64,000 nt of DNA from Pseudomonas putida (GCF_001976065.1 NZ_MNAH01000003.1:468589-532588), one strand, 5' to 3'. Positions 44,948-54,360 are shown, counted from the stretch's first letter. Notes: a model not told the origin generated them from the sequence alone. Program-made: numbers and translations.

Positions 44948-46339
44948 TCATTCCCCGGCCATAAAACTCACCCGCACCTTCAGCCCCGCCTTCTCTCCGT
45001 CATGCAGGCTGATCTGCGCCAGGTGCGCGCGGCAGATCTCGCCGACAATCGCCAACCCCAGGCCTGAACCCGCCACCTGCTGATTGCGCCGGTAGAAACG
45101 CTCGAACACCCGATCACGCTCATCGAGGGGAATCCCCGGCCCGTCGTCCTCGACTTCCAGCACCGCCGGGGCCGACACCCGCAAGATCACGTTGCCGCCG
45201 GCAGGCGTATGGGCCAGCGCGTTATCCACCAGGTTGCTCAACAGCTCGTTGAGCAGCGTCGGTTCGCCGCGCAACCACACCGGTTCGTCCGCTTCCAGCG
45301 CCAGGGCCACACCGCGCTTGTGAGCCAGCGGCGCCATGGCCATGCCCAGGTCACGCGCCAATTGACTGAGGTCGAGCAATTGCGCGCCGCCCTCGGCAAT
45401 CGCCCTGGCACCGTTTTCCACCCGGGCCAGGGAAAGCAACTGATTGGCCAGATGGGTCAGGCGATCGGTGCCCTGGGCGGCAGTTTCCAGCGTGCTGCGC
45501 CAGGTTTGCGGCTCGCTCGAGCGCAGGCCCAGTTCCAGCCGCGCCTTGAGTGCCGCCAAGGGCGTGCGCAGTTCGTGGGCGGCATCGGCGATGAATTGCG
45601 CTTGTTTTTCGAACTGTCCACGTAGTCGCTCGGTGAAATGATTGAGCGCACGCACCAGAGGCCACAACTCTCGCTGCACTTCGACCAGGGGCAGCGGCCG
45701 CAAGTCATCGGGCTGGCGCTCCTCCACCGCGGTACGCAAACGCTCCAGTGGACGTAGCGCCGCACTGACCGCAAACCACACAACCATCAAGGCGCCAATC
45801 GCCAGCATGCCCAGGCGCAACAGGGTGTCGCCGGCCAGGCTACGGGCCATGCTGACGCGGGCCTCATCGGTCTCCGCCACGCGGATCTCCGCCATGCCGT
45901 TCATGTTCGGCTCGCTGACAGCCTTGAGCAGGCTGACCACGCGCACGTTCTGCCCCCGATAAGTCGCGTTGTAAAAACGCGCCAGCGCCGGGTAGTCGTC
46001 GGTGCGCGGAGTTCCAGGTGGCGGCGGCGGCAGGTTTTCGTAGCCGGAAATCAGCTTCTGGTTGATGTCGTTGACCAGGTAGAAAATCCGCCCTGCACTG
46101 TCGTAGGCGAACGTATCGAGGGCCACGTAGGGCACGTCCAGGCTGAGGCTGCCATCACGTTCGGACAGGCCGGCGGCGATGGTCCGCGCCGAGGCCAGCA
46201 ATGTCCGGTCATAGGCCGTGTCGGCCGCTTCGCGCCCGTTCCAGTAAGCACTCAAGCCACTGGCCAGCATCAATACCACCAGCAACAGCGCGAGGTTCGA
46301 CAACAACCGCCAACGCAGGCTGCTGGCCTTATGCATCAC
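44948..46339 (-). CDS. tctE: Sensor histidine kinase TctE
   Basis: A 463-residue membrane histidine kinase. Two membrane helices flank a periplasmic sensor (about residues 35-165), then a HAMP-like linker, a phospho-acceptor box DAAHELRTPLAALKARLE and an ATPase domain with VDNALAHTPAGGN and VEDDGPGIPL. Its 5' end overlaps tctD by 11 bases. It probably senses tricarboxylic acids and controls the divergent tctCBA genes. Confidence 0.88.
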   Translation of the reverse strand: MMHKASSLRWRLLSNLALLLVVLMLASGLSAYWNGREAADTAYDRTLLASARTIAAGLSERDGSLSLDVPYVALDTFAYDSAGRIFYLVNDINQKLISGYENLPPPPPGTPRTDDYPALARFYNATYRGQNVRVVSLLKAVSEPNMNGMAEIRVAETDEARVSMARSLAGDTLLRLGMLAIGALMVVWFAVSAALRPLERLRTAVEERQPDDLRPLPLVEVQRELWPLVRALNHFTERLRGQFEKQAQFIADAAHELRTPLAALKARLELGLRSSEPQTWRSTLETAAQGTDRLTHLANQLLSLARVENGARAIAEGGAQLLDLSQLARDLGMAMAPLAHKRGVALALEADEPVWLRGEPTLLNELLSNLVDNALAHTPAGGNVILRVSAPAVLEVEDDGPGIPLDERDRVFERFYRRNQQVAGSGLGLAIVGEICRAHLAQISLHDGEKAGLKVRVSFMAGE

Positions 46340-47000
46340 GGCTTTCCAGCAAATAGCCGAGACCGCGGAACGTCACGATGGCCACCGGGTGACCGTCGAG
46401 TTTCTTGCGCAAGCGGTGTACGTAGATTTCGATGGCGTCAGGACTGGCTTCTTCGTCGAGGCCGAAGACCTGTGAGGCCAGTTGCTCCTTGCTCATCACC
46501 CGGCCGGGACGGGCGATCAGGGCTTCGAGTACGGCCTGCTCGCGGGAGGTCAGGGTCAGCAATTCTTCACCAAGGGTAAAGCGCCGGGTCTCCAGGTCGT
46601 AAGCCAGCACACCACAGCGTTGCAGGCGCTCGCCACCCAACACGCTGCGGCGCAACAGGGCCTTGACCCGGGCTTCAAGCTCGGTGAGCTCGAAAGGCTT
46701 GGCCAGGTAATCGTCGGCGCCCAGGTTCAGGCCATGGACGCGATCCTTGACGTCGCTGCGGGCGGTCAGCATCAACACCGGAAGGTTCTTGCCACGGGCA
46801 CGCAGGCGCGCCAGCACCTCGAAACCATCCATGCGCGGCAGGCCGACGTCGAGAATCGCCATGGCGTATTCCTCGCTACTCAGCGCCAGGTCGGCCGCGA
46901 CGCCATCGTGCAGCACATCCACGGTCAACCCGGTGCTCTTGAGCGCCTGGGCGACGCTTTCGGCGAGCTGCAGATGGTCTTCGACGAGCAGGACACGCAT
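46329..47000 (-). CDS. tctD: Response regulator TctD (OmpR family)
   Basis: The 223-residue regulator has a receiver domain with the phosphorylated Asp51 in AILDVGLPRMDGF, acidic residues near the start (VED) and Lys101 in LAKPF, followed by an OmpR-type winged helix-turn-helix that ends KKLDGHPVAIVTFRGLGYLLE. It is cotranscribed with tctE and divergent from tctCBA. Confidence 0.9.
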   Translation of the reverse strand: MRVLLVEDHLQLAESVAQALKSTGLTVDVLHDGVAADLALSSEEYAMAILDVGLPRMDGFEVLARLRARGKNLPVLMLTARSDVKDRVHGLNLGADDYLAKPFELTELEARVKALLRRSVLGGERLQRCGVLAYDLETRRFTLGEELLTLTSREQAVLEALIARPGRVMSKEQLASQVFGLDEEASPDAIEIYVHRLRKKLDGHPVAIVTFRGLGYLLESRDA

Positions 47001-47391
47001 GGATCATTACCTCGTTCAGGGATGGTCGACGCCATTCTTTGGCGCGGAGTTTACAGCGGCGTCCGCCTCTGTGAAGCCCGAAAAACCGTGAAAGCCCGAT
47101 GAAAGGTTAGCGAAAGGTTCGACCGTTAGAGTCGACCCACGGATGGTTTCGATCACAGCCATCGATCGTGCTTTGAAATGTAGCTCCCGAAAAACGCCTC
47201 GATGCGTTTTCGCCAATAAGAACAATAATGAGGTACTTCGCCATGCTGTCCAGCCAGCGCCAGATTTGCCCACCCCGCCCCTTTTCCCGCTCCCCGTCGT
47301 TTACGCTTGCCGGCGCCGTTATCGACTGCGCGAAGCGAAACCGCTGCATCTGAAACATCCCCCAAAAACAAAAACTCCTGTGGAGACAAAC
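47001..47391. promoter_or_regulatory. Divergent tctDE/tctCBA control region
   Basis: This 391-base gap has no gene; no opdH porin gene or obvious remnant is present. A direct repeat GAAAGGTT-AGC-GAAAGGTT at 47101-47119, with an 11-base period, is a plausible OmpR-type operator for TctD. A 7-bp hairpin AAAACGC/GCGTTTT lies at 47191-47210. Confidence 0.55.
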
Positions 47392-48369
47392 ATGAATCGA
47401 TCACTGCGCCGTTTCGCCCTCGCCGCCAGCTGCATGCTGTTTGCCGGCCAACTGATGGCCGAGCCCAAGCGCCCGGAATGCATCGCCCCGGCCTCGCCCG
47501 GCGGCGGTTTCGACCTGACCTGCAAACTGGCGCAGAGCGCGCTGGTCAACGAAAAGCTGCTGACCAAGCCGATGCGCGTGACCTACATGCCCGGCGGTGT
47601 CGGCGCAGTGGCCTATAACGCAGTGGTCGCCCAGCGCCCGGCGGATGCCGGCACGCTGGTGGCCTGGTCCAGCGGTTCGTTGCTGAACCTGGCCCAGGGC
47701 AAGTTCGGTCGTTTCGATGAAACCAACGTGCGCTGGCTGGCCGCCGTCGGCACCAGCTACGGCGCCATCGCAGTGAAAAGCGATTCGCCCTACAAGACCC
47801 TGGACGATCTGGTGCAGGCGCTGAAGAAAGATCCGAGCAAAGTGGTGATCGGTTCCGGCGGCACCGTCGGCAGCCAGGACTGGATGCAGACCGCGCTGAT
47901 CGCCAAGGCCGCCGGGATCAACCCGCGTGACCTGCGTTACGTCGCCCTCGAAGGCGGCGGTGAAATCGCCACCGCCCTGCTCGGCGGCCACATCCAGGTC
48001 GGCAGCACCGACATCTCCGACTCCATGCCGCACATCCAGAGCGGCGACATGCGCCTGCTGGCAGTGTTCTCCGACAAGCGCCTGGACGAGCCGGAGATGA
48101 AAGACATTCCGACCGCCCGCGAGCAAGGCTACGACATCGTCTGGCCAGTGGTGCGCGGCTTCTACCTCGGGCCAAAAGTCAGCGACGAAGACTATGCCTG
48201 GTGGAAAGACTCCTTCGACAAACTGCTGGCCTCCCCCGAGTTCGCCAAGCTGCGCGATCAGCGTGAACTGTTCCCGTTCGCCATGACCGGCCCGGAACTG
48301 GACACCTACGTGAAGAAACAGGTTGCGGACTACAAAGTGCTGGCCAAAGAGTTCGGCCTGATCCAGTGA
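47392..48369 (+). CDS. tctC: Tricarboxylate-binding protein TctC
   Basis: A 325-residue periplasmic solute-binding protein of the Bug/TctC family. The signal peptide MNRSLRRFALAASCMLFAGQLMA is cleaved before EPKRPEC. It delivers citrate-like acids to the TctBA permease. The ATG at 47392 follows TGGAGAC closely; the longer open frame upstream is rejected because it would bury the signal peptide. Confidence 0.92.
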   Translation: MNRSLRRFALAASCMLFAGQLMAEPKRPECIAPASPGGGFDLTCKLAQSALVNEKLLTKPMRVTYMPGGVGAVAYNAVVAQRPADAGTLVAWSSGSLLNLAQGKFGRFDETNVRWLAAVGTSYGAIAVKSDSPYKTLDDLVQALKKDPSKVVIGSGGTVGSQDWMQTALIAKAAGINPRDLRYVALEGGGEIATALLGGHIQVGSTDISDSMPHIQSGDMRLLAVFSDKRLDEPEMKDIPTAREQGYDIVWPVVRGFYLGPKVSDEDYAWWKDSFDKLLASPEFAKLRDQRELFPFAMTGPELDTYVKKQVADYKVLAKEFGLIQ

Positions 48370-48428
48370 TCGCCTCTGTCTAGCGGCTGCGACTCCGTTT
48401 GGCGGAGTCGCGGCACAGGAGTTCCCCC

Positions 48429-48887
48429 ATGCTCTTACAACGCATTTTTGCTTCGGTGCTGTTGCTGGCCTGTCTCGGCCTCGCGCTGATGGCCTGGCCG
48501 TATCAAGCGGCTTTTTCCTACGAACCGGTGGGGCCTCGGGCCTTTCCGCTGTTGATGCTTGGCCTGATGGGCTCAGCGCTGTTGTACATGGTGTTCCGTC
48601 CGGCTCCGATCAAGCACAGCGAAGACGAGCCGCCGCTGGATCGCGAAACCCTGACCAAGATCGGCATCTGCGTAGCGCTGCTACTGGTGTTCGCCGGCAC
48701 CTTCGAACCGCTGGGTTTCATCGTCGCCAGCATCCTGATCGGCGTGCCCATGGCTCGTCTGTATGGCGGTCGCTGGGTGCCAAGCATCGTGATCATCAGC
48801 CTGATGGCCGTCGGCCTCTACCTGCTGTTCGACAAGTTGATGGACGTGCCACTGCCACTTGGCGTGCTCGACGTTCTGGAGAACTGA
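48429..48887 (+). CDS. tctB: Small subunit TctB of tricarboxylate transporter
   Basis: The 152-residue membrane protein has four predicted helices (LLQRIFASVLLLACLGLALM to VIISLMAVGLYLLF), the layout of TctB. It is 59 bases after tctC and ends one base before the tctA start, so translation of tctA is likely coupled. AGGAG precedes the ATG. Confidence 0.88.
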   Translation: MLLQRIFASVLLLACLGLALMAWPYQAAFSYEPVGPRAFPLLMLGLMGSALLYMVFRPAPIKHSEDEPPLDRETLTKIGICVALLLVFAGTFEPLGFIVASILIGVPMARLYGGRWVPSIVIISLMAVGLYLLFDKLMDVPLPLGVLDVLEN

Positions 48888-48888
48888 T

Positions 48889-50403
48889 ATGGATACTCTT
48901 GGCTATTTGGGTCAGGGCTTCGGCGTCGCGCTGAGCCCGTACAACCTGGTGACCGCACTCTGCGGCACCCTGATCGGCACCGTGGTCGGCCTGCTGCCGG
49001 GCCTGGGGCCGATCAACGGCGTGGCGCTGCTGATCCCCATCGCCTTCGCTCTCGGTCTGCCACCGGAGTCGGCACTGATCCTGCTGGCGGCGGTGTACCT
49101 GGGTTGCGAATACGGCGGCCGGATCAGTTCGATCCTGCTGAACATTCCGGGCGAAGCTTCCACCGTGATGACCACCCTCGATGGCTACCCGATGGCCCGC
49201 AAAGGCCTGGCCGGCGTGGCGTTGTCGCTGTCGGCGTGGAGCTCGTTCATCGGTGCCTTCATCGCCACCTGCGGCATGGTGCTGTTCGCCCCGCTGCTGG
49301 CGAAATGGGCGATCGCCTTCGGCCCGGCGGAATACTTCGTGCTGATGGTGTTCGCCATTGTCTGTCTTGGCGGCATGGCCGGTGACCGCCCGCTGAAAAC
49401 CTTCATCGCGGCGCTGATCGGCCTGTTCCTGTCGACCGTCGGCATCGACGCCAACAGCGGCGTGTACCGCTTCACCGGGGACAACATCCACCTCACCGAC
49501 GGCATTCAGTTCGTGGTACTGGTGCTGGGCCTGTTCTCCATCAGTGAAATCCTGCTGTTGCTGGAGAAAACCCACCACGGCCAGGAAGCGGTGAAAGCCA
49601 CCGGCCGCATGATGTTCAACTTCAAGGAAGCGGCGTCGGTGTTCGTGGTGAACCTTCGTTGCGGCGTCCTGGGTTTCATCATGGGCGTATTGCCGGGTGC
49701 CGGTGCGACCCTGGCCAGTGCCGTGGCCTACATGACCGAAAAACGCATGGCGGGCGCCAAGGGCACGTTCGGCCAGGGTGACATGCGTGGCCTCGCGGCC
49801 CCGGAAACCGCCATCGGTGGCGCGGCCTGCGGTGCCCTGGTGCCGATGCTGACCCTCGGCGTTCCGGGCTCGGGCACCACGGCGGTGATGATCGGCGCCC
49901 TGTCGCTGTACAACATCACCCCCGGCCCGCTGCTGTTCCAACAGCAACCGGACATCGTCTGGGGCCTGATCGCCTCGTTGTTCATCGCCAACGTGATGCT
50001 GGTGATCCTCAACATTCCGATGATCCGCATCTTCACCCGTATCCTCGCCGTGCCGAACTGGGCGCTGGTGCCGGTGATCGCGATCATTACCGGGATCGGC
50101 GTCTATGCGGTGCACGCCACCACCTTCGACCTGTTCCTGATGATCGGCATCGGCATCTTCGGCTACATTCTGCGCAAGCTGGACTTCCCACTGTCGCCCG
50201 TGTTGCTGGGTTTCATTCTCGGCGGCCTGATGGAACAGAACCTGCGTCGTGCCCTGTCGATTTCCAACGGTGCGCTGGAAATCCTCTGGTCTAGCCCGAT
50301 CACTTTCGGTTGCTGGGTCCTGACGGCGATCATGCTGTTGATGCCGCTTATCCGCATCTGGCGCAAACGTTCGGCCGCGCAACGCGCTATCGCCGATGTC
50401 TGA
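48889..50403 (+). CDS. tctA: Large subunit TctA of tricarboxylate transporter
   Basis: The 504-residue permease has about twelve membrane helices. The conserved GLLPGLGPINGVALLIPIAFALGL and GVLPGAGATLASAVAYMTEK motifs near residues 30-60 and about 270 mark the TctA family. With TctB and TctC it forms the Na+-driven tripartite tricarboxylate transporter. Its stop overlaps the next gene by eight bases. Confidence 0.93.
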   Translation: MDTLGYLGQGFGVALSPYNLVTALCGTLIGTVVGLLPGLGPINGVALLIPIAFALGLPPESALILLAAVYLGCEYGGRISSILLNIPGEASTVMTTLDGYPMARKGLAGVALSLSAWSSFIGAFIATCGMVLFAPLLAKWAIAFGPAEYFVLMVFAIVCLGGMAGDRPLKTFIAALIGLFLSTVGIDANSGVYRFTGDNIHLTDGIQFVVLVLGLFSISEILLLLEKTHHGQEAVKATGRMMFNFKEAASVFVVNLRCGVLGFIMGVLPGAGATLASAVAYMTEKRMAGAKGTFGQGDMRGLAAPETAIGGAACGALVPMLTLGVPGSGTTAVMIGALSLYNITPGPLLFQQQPDIVWGLIASLFIANVMLVILNIPMIRIFTRILAVPNWALVPVIAIITGIGVYAVHATTFDLFLMIGIGIFGYILRKLDFPLSPVLLGFILGGLMEQNLRRALSISNGALEILWSSPITFGCWVLTAIMLLMPLIRIWRKRSAAQRAIADV

Positions 50404-51436
50404 TCGGTCCCCCTTCATACTCTGGTGGGGAACCCCGCTGGTCGGCCTGCTGGGCGGTTATCTCGCCAGCCAGGTCGGCTGGCCTTTACCGTGGATGGTC
50501 GGCTCGTTGCTGGCGATCATCCTGGTGCGCTGCCTGACACCCTGGCAACTGGCGGAAATTCCTGGCGGGCGCAAGTGCGGCCAGTGGATCATCGGCATCG
50601 GCATCGGCCTGCACTTCACCCCGGTGGTGATGGAGCAGGTGCTGAGCCATTTCGGCCTGATCTTCTTCGGCGCCCTGGTCACCAGCCTGTCAGCGGTCGT
50701 CGGCGTGTGGCTGATGCGTCGCACGGGTGAAGATCGCGCCACGGCGTTCTTTTCCAGCATGCCCGGTGGTTCCGGGGAGATGGTCAATCTTGGCGCACGC
50801 AACGGTGCGGTGCTCAGTCGGGTCGCGGCCGGGCAAAGCTTGCGGGTATTGGTGGTCGTGCTTTGCGTACCGGCGGCCTTCAAATACTTGTTGGGTGACG
50901 GTGCGCCGATTGCCCACGCCGGCAGCATCGATTGGGGCTGGCTGGCGGTGTTGATACCGGCAGGGGCGGTGGCGGCCTGGGTCTTGGAACGACTGCGTCA
51001 ACCCAATCCCTGGCTGTTCGGTCCCTTGCTGGTGAGCGCATCGGTGAGCATTGGTTGGGACCTGCACATCGGCTTGCCCAACGGTGGCAGCCAGATCGGC
51101 CAATGGCTGATCGGCAGCGGCCTGGGGTGTCACTTCAATCGTCAGTTTTTCCGGCGCGCGCCGTCGTTCATGGGCCGGACCTTGATCGGCACGGTGTTGA
51201 CCATGTTGATCGCCACGGCGGCAGCGCTGGGCTTGAGTGCGCTGACTCACCTGGATCTGCGCTCGCTGACGCTGGGCATGATGCCCGGCGGGATTGCCGA
51301 GATGAGCCTGACCGCCGAAACCCTGCAATTGTCGGTGCCGCTGGTAACGGCGATGCAGGTGATGCGGCTGTTGTTCGTGTTGTTTCTGGCGGAGCCGTTG
51401 TTCAAGTACTGGAACCGCAATCCAGAGTCCTCCTGA
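50396..51436 (+). CDS. AbrB-family membrane protein
   Basis: A 346-residue membrane protein with two homologous halves and about ten helices, of the AbrB (ammonia monooxygenase-like transporter) family, as in LASQVGWPLPWMVGSLLAII and SMPGGSGEMVNLGA. The AbrB name does not mean the DNA-binding protein. It overlaps tctA by eight bases and so belongs to the tct operon. Its transport role is not known. Confidence 0.82.
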   Translation: MSDRSPFILWWGTPLVGLLGGYLASQVGWPLPWMVGSLLAIILVRCLTPWQLAEIPGGRKCGQWIIGIGIGLHFTPVVMEQVLSHFGLIFFGALVTSLSAVVGVWLMRRTGEDRATAFFSSMPGGSGEMVNLGARNGAVLSRVAAGQSLRVLVVVLCVPAAFKYLLGDGAPIAHAGSIDWGWLAVLIPAGAVAAWVLERLRQPNPWLFGPLLVSASVSIGWDLHIGLPNGGSQIGQWLIGSGLGCHFNRQFFRRAPSFMGRTLIGTVLTMLIATAAALGLSALTHLDLRSLTLGMMPGGIAEMSLTAETLQLSVPLVTAMQVMRLLFVLFLAEPLFKYWNRNPESS

Positions 51437-51439
51437 CCT

Positions 51440-51550
51440 GATCGTTCCCACGCTCTGCGTGGGAATGCAGCCCGGGACGCTCTGCGTCCCATTCAGAGGC
51501 GAACGCGGAGCGTCCGTTGAGGCATTCCCACGCAGAGCGTGGGAACGATC
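51440..51550. repeat. REP doublet, GTTCCCACGC type
   Basis: Second copy of the element at 2972-3074: arms GATCGTTCCCACGCTCTGCG and its complement enclose an imperfect inner repeat. It supplies the ung stop codon at its right end. Confidence 0.85.
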
Positions 51551-52247
51551 ATTGGACGACCGGTGGCAAGCGCCACTCGATCGGCGTCTCGCCATTCTGC
51601 TCCAGGAACTTGTTGGTCCGGCTGAAATGCCCGCACCCGAGGAAGCCGCGATAGGCCGACAGCGGTGACGGGTGCACCGAGGTCAGCACCAGGTGCTTGG
51701 TGGCATCGATCAGCTTTTGTTTGCTCTGGGCATGGGCGCCCCACAGCATGAACACCAGATGCGGTTGCTGCTGGCTGACCACTTCAATGATCCGGTCGGT
51801 GAAAAACTGCCACCCCTTGTCCTTGTGCGCGTTGGCGTTGGCACGCTCCACGGTCATGGTGGTATTGAGCATCAACACGCCCTGCTCGGCCCAGCTTTGC
51901 AGGTAGCCATGGCTGGGGATGTCGATGTTCAGGTCGCGCTTCAATTCTTTATAGATATTGACCAGCGACGGCGGCGCCGGCACGCCCGGTTGTACCGAGA
52001 AACACAGGCCGTGCGCCTGGCCCGGGCCGTGATAGGGGTCCTGGCCGAGAATGACCACCTTGACCTTGTCCAGCGGCGTGGAATTGAGCGCGTTGAAGAT
52101 CATCGGCCCCGGCGGATAGATTTCCTTGCCCGCCGCCCGCTCGTCCTGGAGGAATTTTCGCAACTCTGCCATGTAGGGCCGGTCGAATTCGGCACGCAGT
52201 GCCTCCTTCCAGCTCGGTTCGAGTTTGATACGGTCGTCAGCAGTCAT
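51549..52247 (-). CDS. ung: Uracil-DNA glycosylase
   Basis: The 232-residue enzyme cuts uracil from DNA. The catalytic [18 protein letters not shown] motif holds Asp70, and the C-terminal [10 protein letters not shown] motif holds the catalytic His. The chain length is normal. The ATG at 52247 is used because GGATG precedes it; a longer frame adds seven residues. The TGA stop is formed with REP bases, as in pxpC. Confidence 0.94.
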   Translation of the reverse strand: MTADDRIKLEPSWKEALRAEFDRPYMAELRKFLQDERAAGKEIYPPGPMIFNALNSTPLDKVKVVILGQDPYHGPGQAHGLCFSVQPGVPAPPSLVNIYKELKRDLNIDIPSHGYLQSWAEQGVLMLNTTMTVERANANAHKDKGWQFFTDRIIEVVSQQQPHLVFMLWGAHAQSKQKLIDATKHLVLTSVHPSPLSAYRGFLGCGHFSRTNKFLEQNGETPIEWRLPPVVQ

Positions 52248-52380
52248 GGTTACATCCGGCAAAAACAATGGGGCGAACCCTAGGAAAGCCCATCACGCTT
52301 GTCAATTGATCTGACACAGATCCGGCACTTTCCCACACAGCGATCATACTTAACCCTCAAATTCCCCAGCGAGGTCACCG

Positions 52381-53493
52381 ATGAATCTGCATTTCGAAGA
52401 ACTCACCGGCACTGACGGCGCCCGCATCGGCATTGCCACACTGGATGCCGAGCAATCGTTGAACGCCCTGTCCCTGCCGATGATCAACGCCCTGCGCGAC
52501 AGGTTGGACGCCTGGGCCAAGGAACCGCAAATCGTTTGCGTGATGCTGCGCGGTCACGGCATCAAGGCCTTCTGTGCCGGCGGCGAAGTGCGCAGCCTGG
52601 TCGAGGCCTGTCGCGCCCATCCGGGCGAAGTCCCCCCCTTGGCCGCAAATTTCTTCGCCGCGGAATATCGCCTGGACTTCAGTCTGCATACCTATCCAAA
52701 ACCGCTGATCTGCTGGGGCCACGGCTATGTGCTGGGGGGCGGCATGGGGCTGTTGCAGGGAGCGAGCATTCGGATTGTCACCCCGAGCAGCCGGCTGGCC
52801 ATGCCGGAGATCACCATCGGCCTGTACCCGGACGTCGGCGCCAGCTGGTTCCTGTCACGCTTGCCCGGCAAACTCGGATTGTTTCTGGGCTTGACCGGTG
52901 CCCACATGAACGGTCGCGATGCGATCGATCTCGACCTGGCTGATCGTTTCCTGCTCGACGAGCAGCAGCCACAGCTGATCGAAGGCCTGCTGCAGTTGAA
53001 CTGGCAGGAACAGACGCCGATGCAACTCAACAGCCTGCTCAAGGCCTTGCAGCAGGAGGCCGTTGCGCAGATGCCCGAAGCCCAGTGGCTGCCTCGCCGC
53101 CAGCAGATCGATGAACTGCTGGACGTCAGTGATGTGCGCTGTGCCTGGAAGGCCATCGCCGCCCTGCGCGATCACGCCGACCCGCTGCTCAACCGCGCCG
53201 CGCGCAACCTGATCGAAGGCTCGCCGCTGACCGCGCATCTGGTCTGGGAACAGATCAAACGAGCCCGCCACCTGTCGCTGGCGCAAGTCTTCGAGATGGA
53301 ATACACCCTGAGCCTCAACTGCTGTCGCCATCCCGAATTCAGCGAGGGCGTGCGCGCACGGTTGATCGATAAGGACCAGAAACCCCACTGGCATTGGCCG
53401 GACGTCAACAACGTGCCGGATGCGGTGGTAGAGGCGCATTTCCACAAGGTCTGGGAAGGTCGTCATCCGTTGGCGGATCTGTCGGATTACTGA
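52381..53493 (+). CDS. Enoyl-CoA hydratase/3-hydroxyisobutyryl-CoA hydrolase-like
   Basis: A 370-residue crotonase-fold protein. Its length and the stretch HGIKAFCAGGEVRSLVE, with the WGHGYVLGGGMGLLQGASIRIVTPSSRLAMPEITIGLYPDVGA core, fit 3-hydroxyisobutyryl-CoA hydrolases of valine breakdown more than simple hydratases. No other valine gene is near, so the reaction is a likely guess only. Confidence 0.83.
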   Translation: MNLHFEELTGTDGARIGIATLDAEQSLNALSLPMINALRDRLDAWAKEPQIVCVMLRGHGIKAFCAGGEVRSLVEACRAHPGEVPPLAANFFAAEYRLDFSLHTYPKPLICWGHGYVLGGGMGLLQGASIRIVTPSSRLAMPEITIGLYPDVGASWFLSRLPGKLGLFLGLTGAHMNGRDAIDLDLADRFLLDEQQPQLIEGLLQLNWQEQTPMQLNSLLKALQQEAVAQMPEAQWLPRRQQIDELLDVSDVRCAWKAIAALRDHADPLLNRAARNLIEGSPLTAHLVWEQIKRARHLSLAQVFEMEYTLSLNCCRHPEFSEGVRARLIDKDQKPHWHWPDVNNVPDAVVEAHFHKVWEGRHPLADLSDY

Positions 53494-53499
53494 ACCAAA

Positions 53500-53590
53500 T
53501 GTGGGAGCGGGCTTGCTCGCGAAGGCGGAGTGACAGTCGACATTAACGTTTCCTGACACGCCCTATTCGCGAGCAAGCCCGCTCCCACAG
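53500..53590. repeat. REP doublet, TGTGGGAGCGGGCTTGC type
   Basis: Left arm TGTGGGAGCGGGCTTGCTCG, right arm CGAGCAAGCCCGCTCCCACA, in the gap before the lipoprotein gene. Confidence 0.87.
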
Positions 53591-53611
53591 GTATTGCTTT
53601 AATGCATGAGA

Positions 53612-54070
53612 CTAGCGGTGGTTGCCCCGGCCGTCGTGATCACCGCGACCGTTATGATCGCCCCGGCCGTTATGGTCACCTCGACCGCCGCGGTTGTTGT
53701 TGCGTCCACCCCGATCATCGTTGTTCCAGCCGCCGCGGTTACGGCCATCCCAACCATGCGCCCGGTAGTCTGGGCGAGCCTGGTAATAGCGTGGTGCCGG
53801 TTGGTAATAGCGCGGCGCCGGTTGATAAACCCGCGGCTGGTGGTAATAGCGCGGTGTGGGCTGGTAATACCGTGCAGGCGGCGCGTAGTACCGGCGCGGT
53901 GGCGTGTAGTAACCGCCGCCGTTGGAGTAGTAAGAGCCGCCGCCGGCGTAATAGGGCGCTGGCGAGGTGTAGACCTCGGAACTGTAATAACCGGCTCCTC
54001 CATCGGAATATGGTACGCAACCATTCAGAAACAAACCCAACACGGCAATCAGAAGAATTTGTCGATGCAT
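53612..54070 (-). CDS. Tyr/Pro- and Gly/Asn/Arg-rich lipoprotein
   Basis: The 152-residue product starts with a lipoprotein signal (MHRQILLIAVLGLFLNGC). The mature part is of low complexity: a tyrosine/proline repeat zone (for example PAPRYYQPAPRYYQARP) and a tail of RGDHNG repeats. The underlying DNA repeats in the same way near 53620-53700. AGGAGG lies six bases before the ATG. Function is unknown; disorder and surface anchoring are inferred. Confidence 0.75.
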   Translation of the reverse strand: MHRQILLIAVLGLFLNGCVPYSDGGAGYYSSEVYTSPAPYYAGGGSYYSNGGGYYTPPRRYYAPPARYYQPTPRYYHQPRVYQPAPRYYQPAPRYYQARPDYRAHGWDGRNRGGWNNDDRGGRNNNRGGRGDHNGRGDHNGRGDHDGRGNHR

Positions 54071-54342
54071 AGCGGCCTCCTGGACCGCGAGTGAGCCATA
54101 CCAGCGACGCTGGCAAGCGACAGTCAAACTTTCTGTGACTGTCGGTAGATCAGACATCGAATTCGAGATCTGGTGCGTTTCCGCAATACGTTGAAACATC
54201 TCCTCGATGAAAGGTTTTCATCCGTTAACGATGGCCAGCACGTCCCATTGCGGTGCATCCGCGCACCATCACAAGGCAAGCGCAAGCGACCTTGTTACAT
54301 GATCAGTAGAACAACCCCGCGGACCAGAGCGGTTCAATCGAC

Positions 54343-54360
54343 TTGGCACGTCTCTCGCTT
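54343..54360 (+). promoter_or_regulatory. Sigma-54 (RpoN) promoter candidate
   Basis: TTGGCACGTCTCTCGCTT fits the -24/-12 rule: TGGCAC followed by N5 and TCGC (consensus TTGC), with GG (54345-54346) and GC (54357-54358) ten bases apart. Transcription would start near 54370, just upstream of the guanidine-I aptamer, giving a leader of about 200 bases. Such promoters need an enhancer-binding activator such as NtrC. Confidence 0.65.

Noticed and set aside
48796..50418. A 540-codon frame antisense to tctA
   Set aside because: It is rich in His, Arg, Gln and Asp with no domain, the usual mirror of a membrane protein gene.
53620..53960. Repeats that could suggest a CRISPR array
   Set aside because: They encode the lipoprotein's RGDHNG and Tyr/Pro repeats; there are no regular spacers and no cas genes.
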